Shown here piece by piece: positions 52,298 to 60,603 of a stretch of 64,000 bases of DNA. The stretch covers positions 1 to 64,000 of the forward strand of contig JANXDH010000005.1 in assembly GCA_025059745.1 (NCBI GenBank), written 5' to 3'. Under the pieces are notes generated by a model that had not been told where the DNA came from, ran no database searches, and saw nothing but the letters and a program-made list of their open reading frames with translations. This DNA comes from Aigarchaeota archaeon (GTDB lineage: Archaea > Thermoproteota > Nitrososphaeria_A > Caldarchaeales > Calditenuaceae). A program made the translations under genes and the position numbers. The stretch's first letter is position 1; each line of letters opens with the position of its first letter.

Positions 52298-53596
52298 ATG
52301 CCAGAGAAGCCTCACCTGAACCTAATCATAATAGGACACGTGGACCACGGGAAGTCGACGACGATAGGCCACTTCCTGGTCTTGAACGGGAGCGTAGACG
52401 AGAGACAGCTCAAGCAGATCGAGGAGGAGGCGAAGAGGCTGGGGAAGGAGACCTTCATCTACGCGTACATAATGGACTCCATCAAGGAGGAGAGGGAGAG
52501 GGGGCTGACCATTCAGCTCAGCTTTCAGAAGTTTGAGACAAAGAAGTACTACTTCACCATCATAGACGCCCCGGGTCACAGGGACTTCGTGAAGAACATG
52601 ATCACGGGCGCCTCGCAGGCGGACGCTGCAATACTGGTTGTCTCAGCCAAGAAAGGCGAGTACGAGACCGGGATAGGCCCGGGAGGTCAGAGCAGGGAAC
52701 ACCTCTTCTTGGCCTACATGCTTGGCATCAGGCAGATAATAGTAGCCATAAACAAGATGGACGACCCGACTGTGAACTGGTCGAAAGAGCGGTACGACGA
52801 GATCAAGCAGGGGATAAGCGACTTCATGAAGAGGATAGGCATCGACCCAACAAAGGTCACCTTCATCCCCATCTCGGGGTGGCTGGGCGACAATCTGGTA
52901 TCGCTGAGTCAGAAGATGCCTTGGTACAAGGGTCCAACGTTACTTGAGGCCTTGGATACGTTCCAAGAGCCTTCGAAACCCCTCGATAAACCGCTGAGGC
53001 TTCCCATACAGGCGGTCTACACCATAAAGGGTATAGGTACGGTCCCAGTCGGGAGGGTTGAGACGGGGATCCTGAAACCCGGTGACCAGATCGTCATAAT
53101 GCCTGGTAACGTGAGGGCTGAGGTCAAGAGCATCGAGATGCATCACGCTCCCTTACAGCAGGCCGTCCCGGGCGACAACATAGGTTTCAACCTTAAGGGC
53201 GTCGACAAGGCTCAACTCCAGAGGGGCATGGTGGTAAGCCACACGGACAACCCGTGCAAAGTTTCGTCTGAGTTCAGGGCTCAGATCATAGTCATCAACC
53301 ACCCCACTGCCATAGCGGTCGGGTACACACCCGTCATGCATATACACACCGCTCAAGTCGCGGTGAAGTTCGTGGCTCTCGAGGCGAAACTGGACCCGAG
53401 GACCGGTCAGGTGGTGGAGAAGAACCCACAGTTCCTGAAGACGGGGGACGCCGCGGTAGTTCTTCTCCAGCCGTTGAAGCCCACCGCGCTAGAAGCCTAC
53501 AGCGATTTCCCGCAGCTCGGTAGGTTCGCGATAAGGGACATGGGTCAGACGATAGCGGCGGGCGTAATCAAGGAGATCACCAAGGTCTCATCGTGA
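52298..53596 (+). CDS. tef1a: Translation elongation factor 1-alpha
   Basis: GTPase that brings aminoacyl-tRNA to the ribosome, 432 residues. G motifs: IIGHVDHGKSTTIGHF, DAPGHRDFVKNMITG, and VAINKMDDP, then FIPISGWLGDN. Domain II has VYTIKGIGTVPVGRVETGILKPGD and domain III HIHTAQVAVKF. It follows S7 by 56 bases. TTAAAATATACGGG, upstream of the ATG, is a good promoter element. Confidence 0.97.
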   Translation: MPEKPHLNLIIIGHVDHGKSTTIGHFLVLNGSVDERQLKQIEEEAKRLGKETFIYAYIMDSIKEERERGLTIQLSFQKFETKKYYFTIIDAPGHRDFVKNMITGASQADAAILVVSAKKGEYETGIGPGGQSREHLFLAYMLGIRQIIVAINKMDDPTVNWSKERYDEIKQGISDFMKRIGIDPTKVTFIPISGWLGDNLVSLSQKMPWYKGPTLLEALDTFQEPSKPLDKPLRLPIQAVYTIKGIGTVPVGRVETGILKPGDQIVIMPGNVRAEVKSIEMHHAPLQQAVPGDNIGFNLKGVDKAQLQRGMVVSHTDNPCKVSSEFRAQIIVINHPTAIAVGYTPVMHIHTAQVAVKFVALEAKLDPRTGQVVEKNPQFLKTGDAAVVLLQPLKPTALEAYSDFPQLGRFAIRDMGQTIAAGVIKEITKVSS

Positions 53597-53600
53597 GGAG

Positions 53601-53918
53601 TTACTCCGTTCTAACCTTCATCTCAACGGATACCTCCTCCGGTATATTTATCCGCATGATACTCCTGATCACCCTGGGATCGTTTATGCTCAGATCGATC
53701 AGTCTCCTGTGAACCCTCAGCTCCCACCTCCTCCATGTCTTGGTACCCTCACCACATGGGCTCTTCCTCACCTGGAGCGTCAAGTCTCTCCGAGGCAGTG
53801 GTATGGGACCAGAGATCTTTATGCCAGCCTTGCCAGCGATGTCCGTTATCTCGCGGCAGATGGCCTCCAACCGCTCGAGGTTAGTCGAGGTCAGTTTTAT
53901 CCTAACGACCTGCGGCAT
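53601..53918 (-). CDS. rps10: 30S ribosomal protein S10 (uS10), on the reverse strand
   Basis: Small-subunit protein, 105 residues: VVRIKLTSTNLERLEAICREI, GPIPLPRRDLTLQVRKSPCG and WRRWELRVHRRLIDL. It abuts the EF-1alpha stop by four bases but runs the opposite way. Archaeal S10 usually lies directly after EF-1alpha on the same strand. Its own promoter, GTAATATAAG on the minus strand, is about 25-30 bases before the ATG. Confidence 0.95.
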   Translation of the reverse strand: MPQVVRIKLTSTNLERLEAICREITDIAGKAGIKISGPIPLPRRDLTLQVRKSPCGEGTKTWRRWELRVHRRLIDLSINDPRVIRSIMRINIPEEVSVEMKVRTE

Positions 53919-53961
53919 TCTACTGGTAGAGCTAGTCCCTCTTATATTACTCTTAAACTAA

Positions 53962-54900
53962 CTAGAGGCTGAATACCATGTACTGGACCGTTATGGAGAT
54001 ATATATGAACGAGAAGGTTATGAGGGCCGCGACGTACCAAGGAACCCTCCTGACGTAAGAGAAACATGCGGTCATGACAAAGAACGAGATCAGCTGGGAG
54101 ACGATCAGCGTGATACTTGGCACGATCGAGGTAGGTATCGCCGTCTGGTTGTTGAAGAGTCCGGTCCCTAGGATGCGGTCCAAGAAGACGACCCCGGGGT
54201 ACAGTGCCATGGGCGATATACCTATCATGATGCCAGCAAGCAGCTTGTGACCGGAACCATCGGAGATTACCACGTTAAGGAGCTCCCTCAACACTGACCT
54301 GTTAGTCTCGGTCTTCTCCTCCATGATCCTGCTCCTGAGAGCCGAGTAGGCAAATGCGGTCACGCTCATGTAGAGGTAGGCCGCGACGATGGTGATGGCG
54401 GTCGTGCTCAAATAATCCGGTATGCTGAAATCGGCACCCCTGTGATAGACGTGTAGCAGGATGAGGGAGGTCTTCGCGTTTATCATGAGCCCCGCGAGTA
54501 ACGCCTGCAGTACAATCCCCGCGATCAGCCCCACCTTCGCGCGGTCCAAGATCGGGCCTATCAGCCATATGGGGGAGAAGATCGAGTAGATGACGTTCAC
54601 GGTCCTTGACTGCGGTACCCTCAGTTCGCTCATAGATACGTCACCCTTCTCCTTCAGTAACTTGTATATCCTTACGCCCTCATCCGTCAGTACATAGGAC
54701 CTGCTCTGGTCCTGTCGCACCAGCCTCTCCAGCTGTCTTAGATTGTAATAGAGGCTTCCCGTGCTTATGTCGAGCTGATCCCTCAGCGTGGTGGCACTTA
54801 TCTTCCCCGCGTCCCCCACCGCTACTACGATGTTACGGCGTACCTTGTGTCTGAGCAACCAGATCAGCTCCTCGATGTCCTCGGTAGATCCCTCGGCCAT
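53962..54900 (-). CDS. Membrane-anchored winged-helix protein
   Basis: A 312-residue protein with an N-terminal ArsR-like winged helix (about residues 8-95: LIWLLRHKVRRNIVVAVGDAG, ISTGSLYYNLRQLERLVRQD, YVLTDEGVRIYKLL) followed by five or six transmembrane segments from residue 105 to the end. No known family is recognised in the membrane part, though it loosely resembles Yip1-type domains. This could let a regulator respond to a membrane signal; target genes are unknown. A TATA-like AGTATATATG lies about 30 bases before the ATG. Confidence 0.7.
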   Translation of the reverse strand: MAEGSTEDIEELIWLLRHKVRRNIVVAVGDAGKISATTLRDQLDISTGSLYYNLRQLERLVRQDQSRSYVLTDEGVRIYKLLKEKGDVSMSELRVPQSRTVNVIYSIFSPIWLIGPILDRAKVGLIAGIVLQALLAGLMINAKTSLILLHVYHRGADFSIPDYLSTTAITIVAAYLYMSVTAFAYSALRSRIMEEKTETNRSVLRELLNVVISDGSGHKLLAGIMIGISPMALYPGVVFLDRILGTGLFNNQTAIPTSIVPSITLIVSQLISFFVMTACFSYVRRVPWYVAALITFSFIYISITVQYMVFSL

Positions 54901-55136
54901 TCAGCCCTTCTGGGATTCCTCTCGCTATCTATCACATATATACTTAATGTACACAAGAGGTCTCGCACTAGCGCGGATCAATGAACTCAGCGGCTCAGGC
55001 AAATGCCTTCCGATCACTCCTCACGGTAACTCTGAGTCCTCATTGCCGCCATAAGCAACCACTGTAACCTTGAATATTTATCTATCTGGGAAGTGTTCCG
55101 GTTCGTTAAATAGAGGCACGAGCGGATTTTAGGTCG
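54901..55136. other. Gene-free 236-base divergent gap with promoters
   Basis: Holds the TATA element of the winged-helix membrane gene (near 54935, minus strand) and that of trmI (GTTAAATAG near 55105, plus strand). A third AT element (GAATATTTATC near 55073-55083) and the palindrome GGCAAATGCC (55000-55009) lie between. No tRNA fold is present. A small RNA on the minus strand is possible but not supported by clear C and D boxes. Confidence 0.4.
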
Positions 55137-55961
55137 ATGTCTCCACTCGAAGGGTTGAGGTACGGGACGAGAGTCGTTCTGGTCACCGAGGGAGGCAAAC
55201 GCTACCGTTTCACGCTCCGTGAGGGTGCGAGGATACACACCTCGGAGGGTTACTTCGAGTGCGACGATATAGTCAGAGGGGGCAGCGGCGCTTTGGTCAC
55301 CAGCAACACCGGGAGGAGGGCTGTGGCTTTCGAGCCCCTGTTCGTGGATCGGCTCCTCTTCGTGCCCCGGAGGACGCAGATAGTGTACCCCAAGGACCTT
55401 GGTTTCATACTGGTAACGTCCTCGATCTCCGACGGTTCTAAGGTCATCGAGGCCGGGACCGGGAGCGGCGTTCTGGCACTCGCATTGGCAAACTACGTCA
55501 GACCCACCGGTCACGTGTACAGTTACGACCTGACGGACGAGAACTTCGAGAACGTGATGACCCAGGCAAGAGCATTGAATCTACAGGAGGTGATAACCTT
55601 GAAGGTGGGAGACGTGACGGAGAAGGTCGACGAGACCGATGCGGACGCTTTCATCCTTGACATACCAGAACCGTGGAGGGCCGTCAAGACGGTCAAGGCT
55701 GCACTCAAGCCCGGCGCTGTGTTCATCGCGGTCGTGCCCACTGTGAACCAGCTAGAGAGGACTCTGGAGGCTCTGAGGAGTGAGGGCTTCATGGACTACG
55801 TATCCGGGGAGCTGTACTTCAGGTCCTGGAGGGTCAGAGAGGGAATGACCAGACCCCACCACCTCATGCGATCTCACACGGTCTATCTGATCGTATCAAG
55901 GAAGACTCTGTGCGAGGACCTATCCTCCTGGAGGATCGAGCTGCCCGACGGGTACAGCTAA
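55137..55961 (+). CDS. trmI: tRNA (adenine-N1)-methyltransferase TrmI
   Basis: Methylates A57/A58 in the tRNA T-loop, stabilising tRNA in thermophiles. The 274-residue protein has an N-terminal beta domain and a SAM-binding fold: VIEAGTGSGVLALALANYV near residues 102-120, YSYDLTDENFENV, and the DIPEPW active-site motif. MRSHTVYLIVSRK near the C-terminus is typical of TrmI. The ATG lies about 30 bases from GTTAAATAG. The last few bases overlap the convergent adenylate kinase gene. Confidence 0.92.
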   Translation: MSPLEGLRYGTRVVLVTEGGKRYRFTLREGARIHTSEGYFECDDIVRGGSGALVTSNTGRRAVAFEPLFVDRLLFVPRRTQIVYPKDLGFILVTSSISDGSKVIEAGTGSGVLALALANYVRPTGHVYSYDLTDENFENVMTQARALNLQEVITLKVGDVTEKVDETDADAFILDIPEPWRAVKTVKAALKPGAVFIAVVPTVNQLERTLEALRSEGFMDYVSGELYFRSWRVREGMTRPHHLMRSHTVYLIVSRKTLCEDLSSWRIELPDGYS

Positions 55962-56563
55962 CTAGTGACCCCGAGAAGCTCTTCTATGTGTTTGTTCAGC
56001 TGTCTCGCCGCGTCGTCAACGTGCTGAAAAGGATAACTCTCCTTATACCTGAAGTTCAAGGAGAGGAAGTAGCATGAGGAGGCGTTCGATGCGGAGATCG
56101 CGAACTCCTTCGCTATCCTCTGGTGCTCCTCTATCTCCTCCGGCACGTCACCTCCCCTATCTCTCAGGCCGAGCGCCGCGTCCTTGTTGCGCCTCGCTAA
56201 TATGTCGGAGGGATCGAATTCCATGAAGACTATGCTGTCAGGCTCAATCCTCCGTGCCACATCTATCGGTAGCCCGGGATAGTAACCGTAGGGCGTCTTT
56301 ATGACCGCGTGCGTATCGACTATCACGACACCCCCCATTCTGGCTATATTCTCCGCCGCGTTAAGCTGTATTTTCCTGTAATCCGGTAATTTCAGCCTGA
56401 CCCTCATCTGATCGCGGTCGTCTATGTTGAAGATTGTCTTCGCGGTCTCAAACATCATGTCACCGAAGTTCACTACCCTCAGATCGCTCCTCTCCTGCGC
56501 CAACCTCCTCAATATCGTGGTCTTCCCGGCACCTGGAATAGCTAGCACCACGACCTTTACCAT
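55958..56563 (-). CDS. adkA: Archaeal adenylate kinase
   Basis: Interconverts AMP, ADP and ATP. The 201-residue protein is the archaeal AdkA type: VVLAIPGAGKTTILRRLA (Walker A), VVNFGDMMFETA, DYRKIQLNAAENIA, VIVDTHAVIKTPYGYYPGLP and FEFDPSDILARRNKD-like FMEFDPSDILARR. The family is unrelated in detail to bacterial Adk and has no lid zinc site. In many archaea adkA lies beside secY; here it does not. Confidence 0.93.
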   Translation of the reverse strand: MVKVVVLAIPGAGKTTILRRLAQERSDLRVVNFGDMMFETAKTIFNIDDRDQMRVRLKLPDYRKIQLNAAENIARMGGVVIVDTHAVIKTPYGYYPGLPIDVARRIEPDSIVFMEFDPSDILARRNKDAALGLRDRGGDVPEEIEEHQRIAKEFAISASNASSCYFLSLNFRYKESYPFQHVDDAARQLNKHIEELLGVTS

Positions 56564-56622
56564 AGGTTACAGTTTTTGAGGATAAAGGATAGTAAATATA
56601 CTTGTCGAGGGCTTCGTTGAGC

Positions 56623-57471
56623 TCAGAAGACCAGCTCTAACTGTCGCTCCAGTCTCTGGCGCTGAGCGAGGTACTCGTCCTGCTTCAACTCACCGATCTT
56701 GAAGCGTAGTTCAAGCTTCGCTATCTCGTGCTTTATCTTCTTGTGCATCTCCCTCATCACGTCCGTGGCCTTTAGGAGGTTCTCCAAGTCGCTGACGATC
56801 TTGGACGTCAATTGCTGAGATATCCCGAGCTGTGGGCCCTTGGACTTGACGTCTTCCATCAGTCTCTTCAGGTTCTCGGTGAAGTCCGCGATATCGGCCA
56901 GTCTTATCTCGACTGGGTTCTGCAGTATACCGATCTTAGGCCTTAACTTAGTGATCTCTCTGTCGAGCTCTATCTTCTGTCTGATATACTCGCGGTCTCC
57001 GACCTCTCCGACCTCGTGCCTCACCTTTAGGTTCTCGACCTTCTCGGTCAGCTCTCTCAATCTCTGTTCGTACCTCTGGAGGAGCTCGAGGCGCCTCTCG
57101 TTGATGTTGTTCAGCCTCGTGCTGTACTCCTCGTATATCTCCACGAAGACGTCGGAGGACGCCTCCTTCTCAAGCAGCAGGTTTATGAGTTTCAGAGACC
57201 AGTTGTACAGCTTGGAGAGCTGCTCTATCAGCTTCCTCTCCTCGGTCACGTCCTCGGCAAGCTGCTGCTCGACAGGTTGTGCGGCTGGTTGCTGTACGCT
57301 AGGTCCTGGAGGCTGCGTCACGGTTGGCGATAAGACCTCAGGCTCCACCTTCGGCTCAGTCACTCTCTCGACCACCTCCACCTGTAAATCCTTCCCACAG
57401 TTCATGCAGTACTTCCCGCGCACCGTCAGTTTCTTGCAGTGGGGACATACGACTCGATCTATCAACGTCAC
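56623..57471 (-). CDS. Zinc-ribbon coiled-coil protein with two SHOCT-like motifs
   Basis: Unrecognised 282-residue protein. Residues 9-25 form a zinc ribbon (CPHC at 9-12, CMNC at 22-25). A Pro/Gln/Val-rich linker covers about 40-75. The rest is predicted long coiled coil, rich in Leu, Glu, Arg and Lys. Two similar short motifs occur within it: GEVGDREYIRQKIELDREI near residue 155 and GELKQDEYLAQRQRLERQL near 265, resembling the small SHOCT motif. It is transcribed divergently from the histone gene. It lacks the PRC barrel of CdvA, so it is not that division protein. Confidence 0.7.
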   Translation of the reverse strand: MTLIDRVVCPHCKKLTVRGKYCMNCGKDLQVEVVERVTEPKVEPEVLSPTVTQPPGPSVQQPAAQPVEQQLAEDVTEERKLIEQLSKLYNWSLKLINLLLEKEASSDVFVEIYEEYSTRLNNINERRLELLQRYEQRLRELTEKVENLKVRHEVGEVGDREYIRQKIELDREITKLRPKIGILQNPVEIRLADIADFTENLKRLMEDVKSKGPQLGISQQLTSKIVSDLENLLKATDVMREMHKKIKHEIAKLELRFKIGELKQDEYLAQRQRLERQLELVF

Positions 57472-57580
57472 AAGCCATCACGTCTTACCTGAACTGAAAG
57501 AAGTCAAGCTATAAACTTTATAAAGCTTATCTCATGACATAATACGAATAGATTGGTCGACGTATTAGCATTGTAAACCC

Positions 57581-57588
57581 TATATAAT
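57581..57588 (+). promoter_or_regulatory. TATA box of the histone gene
   Basis: TATATAAT within CCCTATATAATCCC, centred about 30 bases before the histone start codons at 57615 (GTG) and 57618 (TTG). It fits a leaderless or near-leaderless transcript. The rest of the 143-base divergent gap is AT-rich with no other recognised element. Confidence 0.65.
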
Positions 57589-57617
57589 CCCTCCAGAAAC
57601 TTAGTAAAAGTTAAGTG

Positions 57618-57854
57618 TTGAGCGAGTTATCTACGGCGCCAATACACAGGATACTGAGAAAGGCCGGTGCCGAGAGGGTCAGCGAGGAGGCCGCGGAGGA
57701 GCTAAAGCGCGTCCTAGAGGAGGTCGGCATGCGGATAGCCGAGCAATCCGTCCTGTTGGCCTATCACGCTGGAAGAAGAACTGTGAAGAAACAGGACGTG
57801 GAGAGGGCTTCACAGATAGTACTCCGTTCCTCTCTGAGCCCCGTCGTTAAGTAG
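57618..57854 (+). CDS. Archaeal histone
   Basis: DNA-wrapping histone-fold protein, 78 residues. The sequence MSELSTAPIHRILRKAGAE, RVSEEAAEELKRVLEEVG, MRIAEQSVLLAYHAGRRTVKKQDVERA covers the three helices and carries the usual Arg/Lys contacts (RILRKAG, AGRRTVKKQD). It has a short C-terminal extension (SSLSPVVK) beyond HMf-type histones of about 68 residues. TTG at 57618 gives the typical MSEL start; GTG at 57615 is an alternative. The HDAC-like enzyme at 8866 could act on it, though no acetylation evidence is visible. Confidence 0.92.
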   Translation: MSELSTAPIHRILRKAGAERVSEEAAEELKRVLEEVGMRIAEQSVLLAYHAGRRTVKKQDVERASQIVLRSSLSPVVK

Positions 57855-57898
57855 GTTTATATTTAGCTTGAGGCGGGAATAATCCGGTGATATAAGTT

Positions 57899-59530
57899 AT
57901 GACCCTTGCAGGACAACCAATCCTAATCCTCAAGGAGGGGACGACCAGGACGCGCGGGAGAACTGCTCAGAAAAACAACATAGCCGCTGCCAAGATAATC
58001 GCCGAGATGATCAAGACGACCCTTGGTCCAAAGGGCATGGACAAGATCTTGGTGGACTCCATCGGTGACGTGGTGGTGACGAACGACGGGGCGACCATCA
58101 TGGAGAAGATGGACGTGGAGCACCCTGCGGCCAAGATGATCGTGGAGGTGGCCAAGACCCAGGACCACATAGTGGGTGACGGTACCACCACCGCTGTAGT
58201 CTTGGTGGGAGAACTGCTTAAGAAGGCCGAGGAACTCATAGAGCAGAAGATACACCCGAGCACCGTGATATCTGGGTACAAGAGAGCACTCGACCTCGCC
58301 TTCAATAGATTGAACGAGGTTGCGATGAAGGTGCAACTGAGTGATAGGGATACGCTACGCAATATAGTGAAGACGTGCCTCTCGAGCAAGTCATTGGGGT
58401 TCGCGACCGATCACATAACCGACATAGCGATAGATGCGGTCCTCTCGATCGTCCGACAAGAGAACGATAAACTGAAGGCGGACAAGGAGGACATACAGAT
58501 CGTAAAGAAGATAGGCAAGAGCCTGCTCGAGTCGCAACTCATCAAGGGCGTCATAGTGGACAAGGAGGTCGTCCACGCAGCGATGCCGAAGAGGGTCGAG
58601 AACGCGAAGATAGCGCTACTCGATGCGGCCTTCGAGATCGAGAAGACCGAGTTCAGCGCTGAGATCAGGATCAGGGACCCGACGAAGATAAAGGAGTTCC
58701 TCGACGAGGAGACGAGGATACTGAAGGAGATGGTCGACAAGGTGGTCAAGGTGGGGGCGAACGTTGTCTTCTGCCAGAAGGGCATCGATGATGCGGCCCA
58801 GTTCTTCCTAGCCAAGGCCGGTGTCATGGCGGTAAGGCGCGTCAAGAAGAGCGACATGGAGAAGCTGGCTAAGGCGACGGGTGGCAGGATAATAACGAAC
58901 TTCGAGGACCTCTCATCGAAGGACCTAGGTGAGGCTGGGCTGGTGGAGGAGCGAAAGATCGGTGAGGACCGGATGGTCTTCGTCGAGAGGTGCAAGAACC
59001 CCAAGTCAGTCGCGATACTGGTCAGGGCCGGGCTCGAGAGGCAATTGGAGGAGGCGGAGAGGGCACTGAACGACGCGATCATGAACGTGATCAACGTCAC
59101 CCAAGACAGCCGCATGGTCGCTGGCGGGGGGGCCGTGGAGACTGAGCTGGCCAAGCACATCAGAAATAACGCGTCGAGGTATCCCGGCAAGGAGCAGCTG
59201 GCCATGCTCTCATACGCAGACACACTGGAGGTCATACCGAAAGTACTAGCCGAGAACGCAGGGCTGGACCCGATTGACGTCACCACAAGCCTCAGGAAGA
59301 AGCACGCTGAGGACGGTATAACGTACGGAATAAACCTCACGACCGGATCGGTAGAGGACATGCTCAAGCTGGGCGTTCTAGAGCCGATACGCGTAAAGGA
59401 GCACGCGCTGAAGTCGAGCTTCGAAGCCGCGGCGATGATACTGAGGATAGACGACGTTGTGGCCGCCTCAAAGAAGAAGGAGGAGAAGAAACCACCGGCG
59501 GGAGAGGAGGGCGCAGGACTGGGAGATTAG
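57899..59530 (+). CDS. thsA: Thermosome (group II chaperonin) subunit
   Basis: ATP-driven protein-folding chamber subunit, 543 residues. It has [44 protein letters not shown] and [14 protein letters not shown]; the apical region includes the helical lid. The C-terminal tail is charged ([19 protein letters not shown]) rather than a simple Gly-Met repeat. GGTGATA seven bases before the ATG is a clear Shine-Dalgarno match. It follows the histone gene by 44 bases. Only one thermosome gene is in the window. Confidence 0.96.
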   Translation: MTLAGQPILILKEGTTRTRGRTAQKNNIAAAKIIAEMIKTTLGPKGMDKILVDSIGDVVVTNDGATIMEKMDVEHPAAKMIVEVAKTQDHIVGDGTTTAVVLVGELLKKAEELIEQKIHPSTVISGYKRALDLAFNRLNEVAMKVQLSDRDTLRNIVKTCLSSKSLGFATDHITDIAIDAVLSIVRQENDKLKADKEDIQIVKKIGKSLLESQLIKGVIVDKEVVHAAMPKRVENAKIALLDAAFEIEKTEFSAEIRIRDPTKIKEFLDEETRILKEMVDKVVKVGANVVFCQKGIDDAAQFFLAKAGVMAVRRVKKSDMEKLAKATGGRIITNFEDLSSKDLGEAGLVEERKIGEDRMVFVERCKNPKSVAILVRAGLERQLEEAERALNDAIMNVINVTQDSRMVAGGGAVETELAKHIRNNASRYPGKEQLAMLSYADTLEVIPKVLAENAGLDPIDVTTSLRKKHAEDGITYGINLTTGSVEDMLKLGVLEPIRVKEHALKSSFEAAAMILRIDDVVAASKKKEEKKPPAGEEGAGLGD

Positions 59531-59542
59531 TCGAGAAACAGA

Positions 59543-59549
59543 TTTTTTT
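59543..59549 (+). terminator. T-run terminator after the thermosome gene
   Basis: Seven consecutive T residues begin 13 bases after the thermosome stop codon, in the position of a typical archaeal T-rich transcription terminator. No hairpin is needed or seen. Confidence 0.5.
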
Positions 59550-59603
59550 AGTATGGACACTCAACTCTTACCTTAAATTCCGGTCGGGGAGACGCTTTAT
59601 AGG

Positions 59604-59695
59604 GCCTGGGTAGTATAGCCAGGACAAGTATACTGGCCTTTCGAGAATCGCCGCGGGGAGAGCCAGTGACCCGGGTTCAAATCCCGGCCCAGGCA
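59604..59695 (+). tRNA. tRNA-Glu (TTC) with 17-base intron
   Basis: Acceptor GCCTGGG (59604-59610) pairs with CCCAGGC (59688-59694), followed by discriminator A695; CCA is not encoded. The D arm is GTAT/GTAT with AGCCAGGACAA loop containing GG. Anticodon stem CTGGC (59633-59637) pairs with GCCAG (59662-59666). The loop CTTTCG..A carries anticodon TTC (59640-59642). T arm CCGGG-TTCAAAT-CCCGG. The intron 59644-59660 lies at the canonical 37/38 site. A TTAAATT element at about 59572 is the likely TATA box. Confidence 0.9.
59644..59660 (+). other. tRNA-Glu intron
   Basis: Seventeen bases between positions 37 and 38 of tRNA-Glu, required to restore a 7-base anticodon loop. It is expected to be removed by the EndA enzyme encoded at 34447. 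The exact cut sites could shift by one base because AGA repeats at the borders. Confidence 0.8.
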
Positions 59696-59747
59696 GAGTA
59701 AACCGTGGTCAGAACTAAATAATTCCTCGATATAGTGCTGTACGGTC

Positions 59748-60413
59748 GTGGACCCGCCCTACCTGCACTTCGTCTTCGCGTTCTCTGCTGGGTTCTTCGT
59801 GACCCTCTCTCCATGTGGCATAGCACTGATCCCCGCATACGTTGGTTATCTACTCGGTGAGAGCAGACCCCGTATACCAGATGTGGTGAAGGTAGTGACC
59901 GTCGCCGCGCTCTCGCTGATATCGACCATGATGGGTATCGGACTCTCCCTCAGCCTCCTCGGCAACGCTCTGGCTGGCTTTGTATCGATTTCAGGGATCC
60001 TAAGCGCGGTCATAGTGATATCGATGGGCGCGCTCATGATGCTCTCTAGAACCTTCACTCTACCCACCTCTGCACTCTTCAGGTTCTCCCGGTCGGTAAG
60101 GGGGTTGGCTGGCAGTGCGCTATTTGGAGTGAGTTACGCCGTGGCTGCATCAAGCTGTACTGCACCCATACTGGTCGCTATCCTCTCTCACGCCGCGTCC
60201 CTCTCACCGTATGACTCATTGGTCACCATGACCCTCTACGGCATCGGCGCATCGTCCCCCATCTTGGCTGTAGGGTTCGCGTCGATGGGAGCCCAGCAAC
60301 TATTCTACAAGAGGGCGGTATCGCTAGCGAAGCGTGGAGGTTTTATCGGAGGAGCTCTACTCGTGATCTTCGGCTTGATATTTCTCGTTGAGAGGCTTTC
60401 CTTCGTAATTTAA
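59748..60413 (+). CDS. ccdA: CcdA-type thiol-disulfide membrane transporter
   Basis: A 221-residue membrane protein with six transmembrane helices, carrying reducing power across the membrane. The two conserved cysteines are in SPCGIALIPAYVGYL (TM1) and AASSCTAPILVAIL (TM4), each with the proline/glycine setting of CcdA/DsbD proteins. No thioredoxin, cytochrome c or haem-lyase gene is adjacent, so the partner is unknown. The GTG start lies between two intron-bearing tRNA genes. Confidence 0.88.
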   Translation: MDPPYLHFVFAFSAGFFVTLSPCGIALIPAYVGYLLGESRPRIPDVVKVVTVAALSLISTMMGIGLSLSLLGNALAGFVSISGILSAVIVISMGALMMLSRTFTLPTSALFRFSRSVRGLAGSALFGVSYAVAASSCTAPILVAILSHAASLSPYDSLVTMTLYGIGASSPILAVGFASMGAQQLFYKRAVSLAKRGGFIGGALLVIFGLIFLVERLSFVI

Positions 60414-60463
60414 GTCGCCTCCAGATATGGTTTTAATATTCGTCCGATCAATCAATAAAATGA

Positions 60464-60583
60464 CCCGGCGTAGCTCAGCCTGGTAGAGCGCCCGGCTGTA
60501 GAGGGAAGCCAAGTGCTGTGCCCTCGTCTGCGTACCAGGCTACAGATACCGGGGGGCCGCAGGTTCAAATCCTGCCGCCGGGA
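60464..60583 (+). tRNA. tRNA-Tyr (GTA) with 46-base intron
   Basis: Acceptor CCCGGCG (60464-60470) pairs with CGCCGGG (60576-60582), followed by discriminator A; CCA is not encoded. The first pair is C1-G72, an archaeal tyrosine identity element. D arm GCTC/GAGC; anticodon stem CCCGG (60491-60495) with CCGGG (60549-60553); anticodon GTA at 60498-60500. Variable loop GGGCC; T arm GCAGG-TTCAAAT-CCTGC. Intron 60502-60547 at the 37/38 site. TTTAATATT at about 60431 is the likely TATA box, 29 bases upstream. Confidence 0.93.
60502..60547 (+). other. tRNA-Tyr intron
   Basis: Forty-six bases between tRNA positions 37 and 38. It is long enough to fold partly on itself and carries a segment complementary to the anticodon region (GGCTACAG against CTGTAG), as in many archaeal bulge-helix-bulge introns. 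It should be cut by EndA. Confidence 0.85.
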
Positions 60584-60603
60584 TAATCCAACTATTAGCA
60601 GTT

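Noticed and set aside
54950-55080. Possible C/D-box small RNA on the minus strand
   Set aside because: There is a TATA-like element and CTGA boxes, but the C box candidates differ from RTGATGA and no clear C'/D' pair is present.
56623-57471. CdvA-type division protein
   Set aside because: The long coiled coil is suggestive, but there is no PRC-barrel domain, there is a zinc ribbon instead, and no cdvB/cdvC genes are adjacent.
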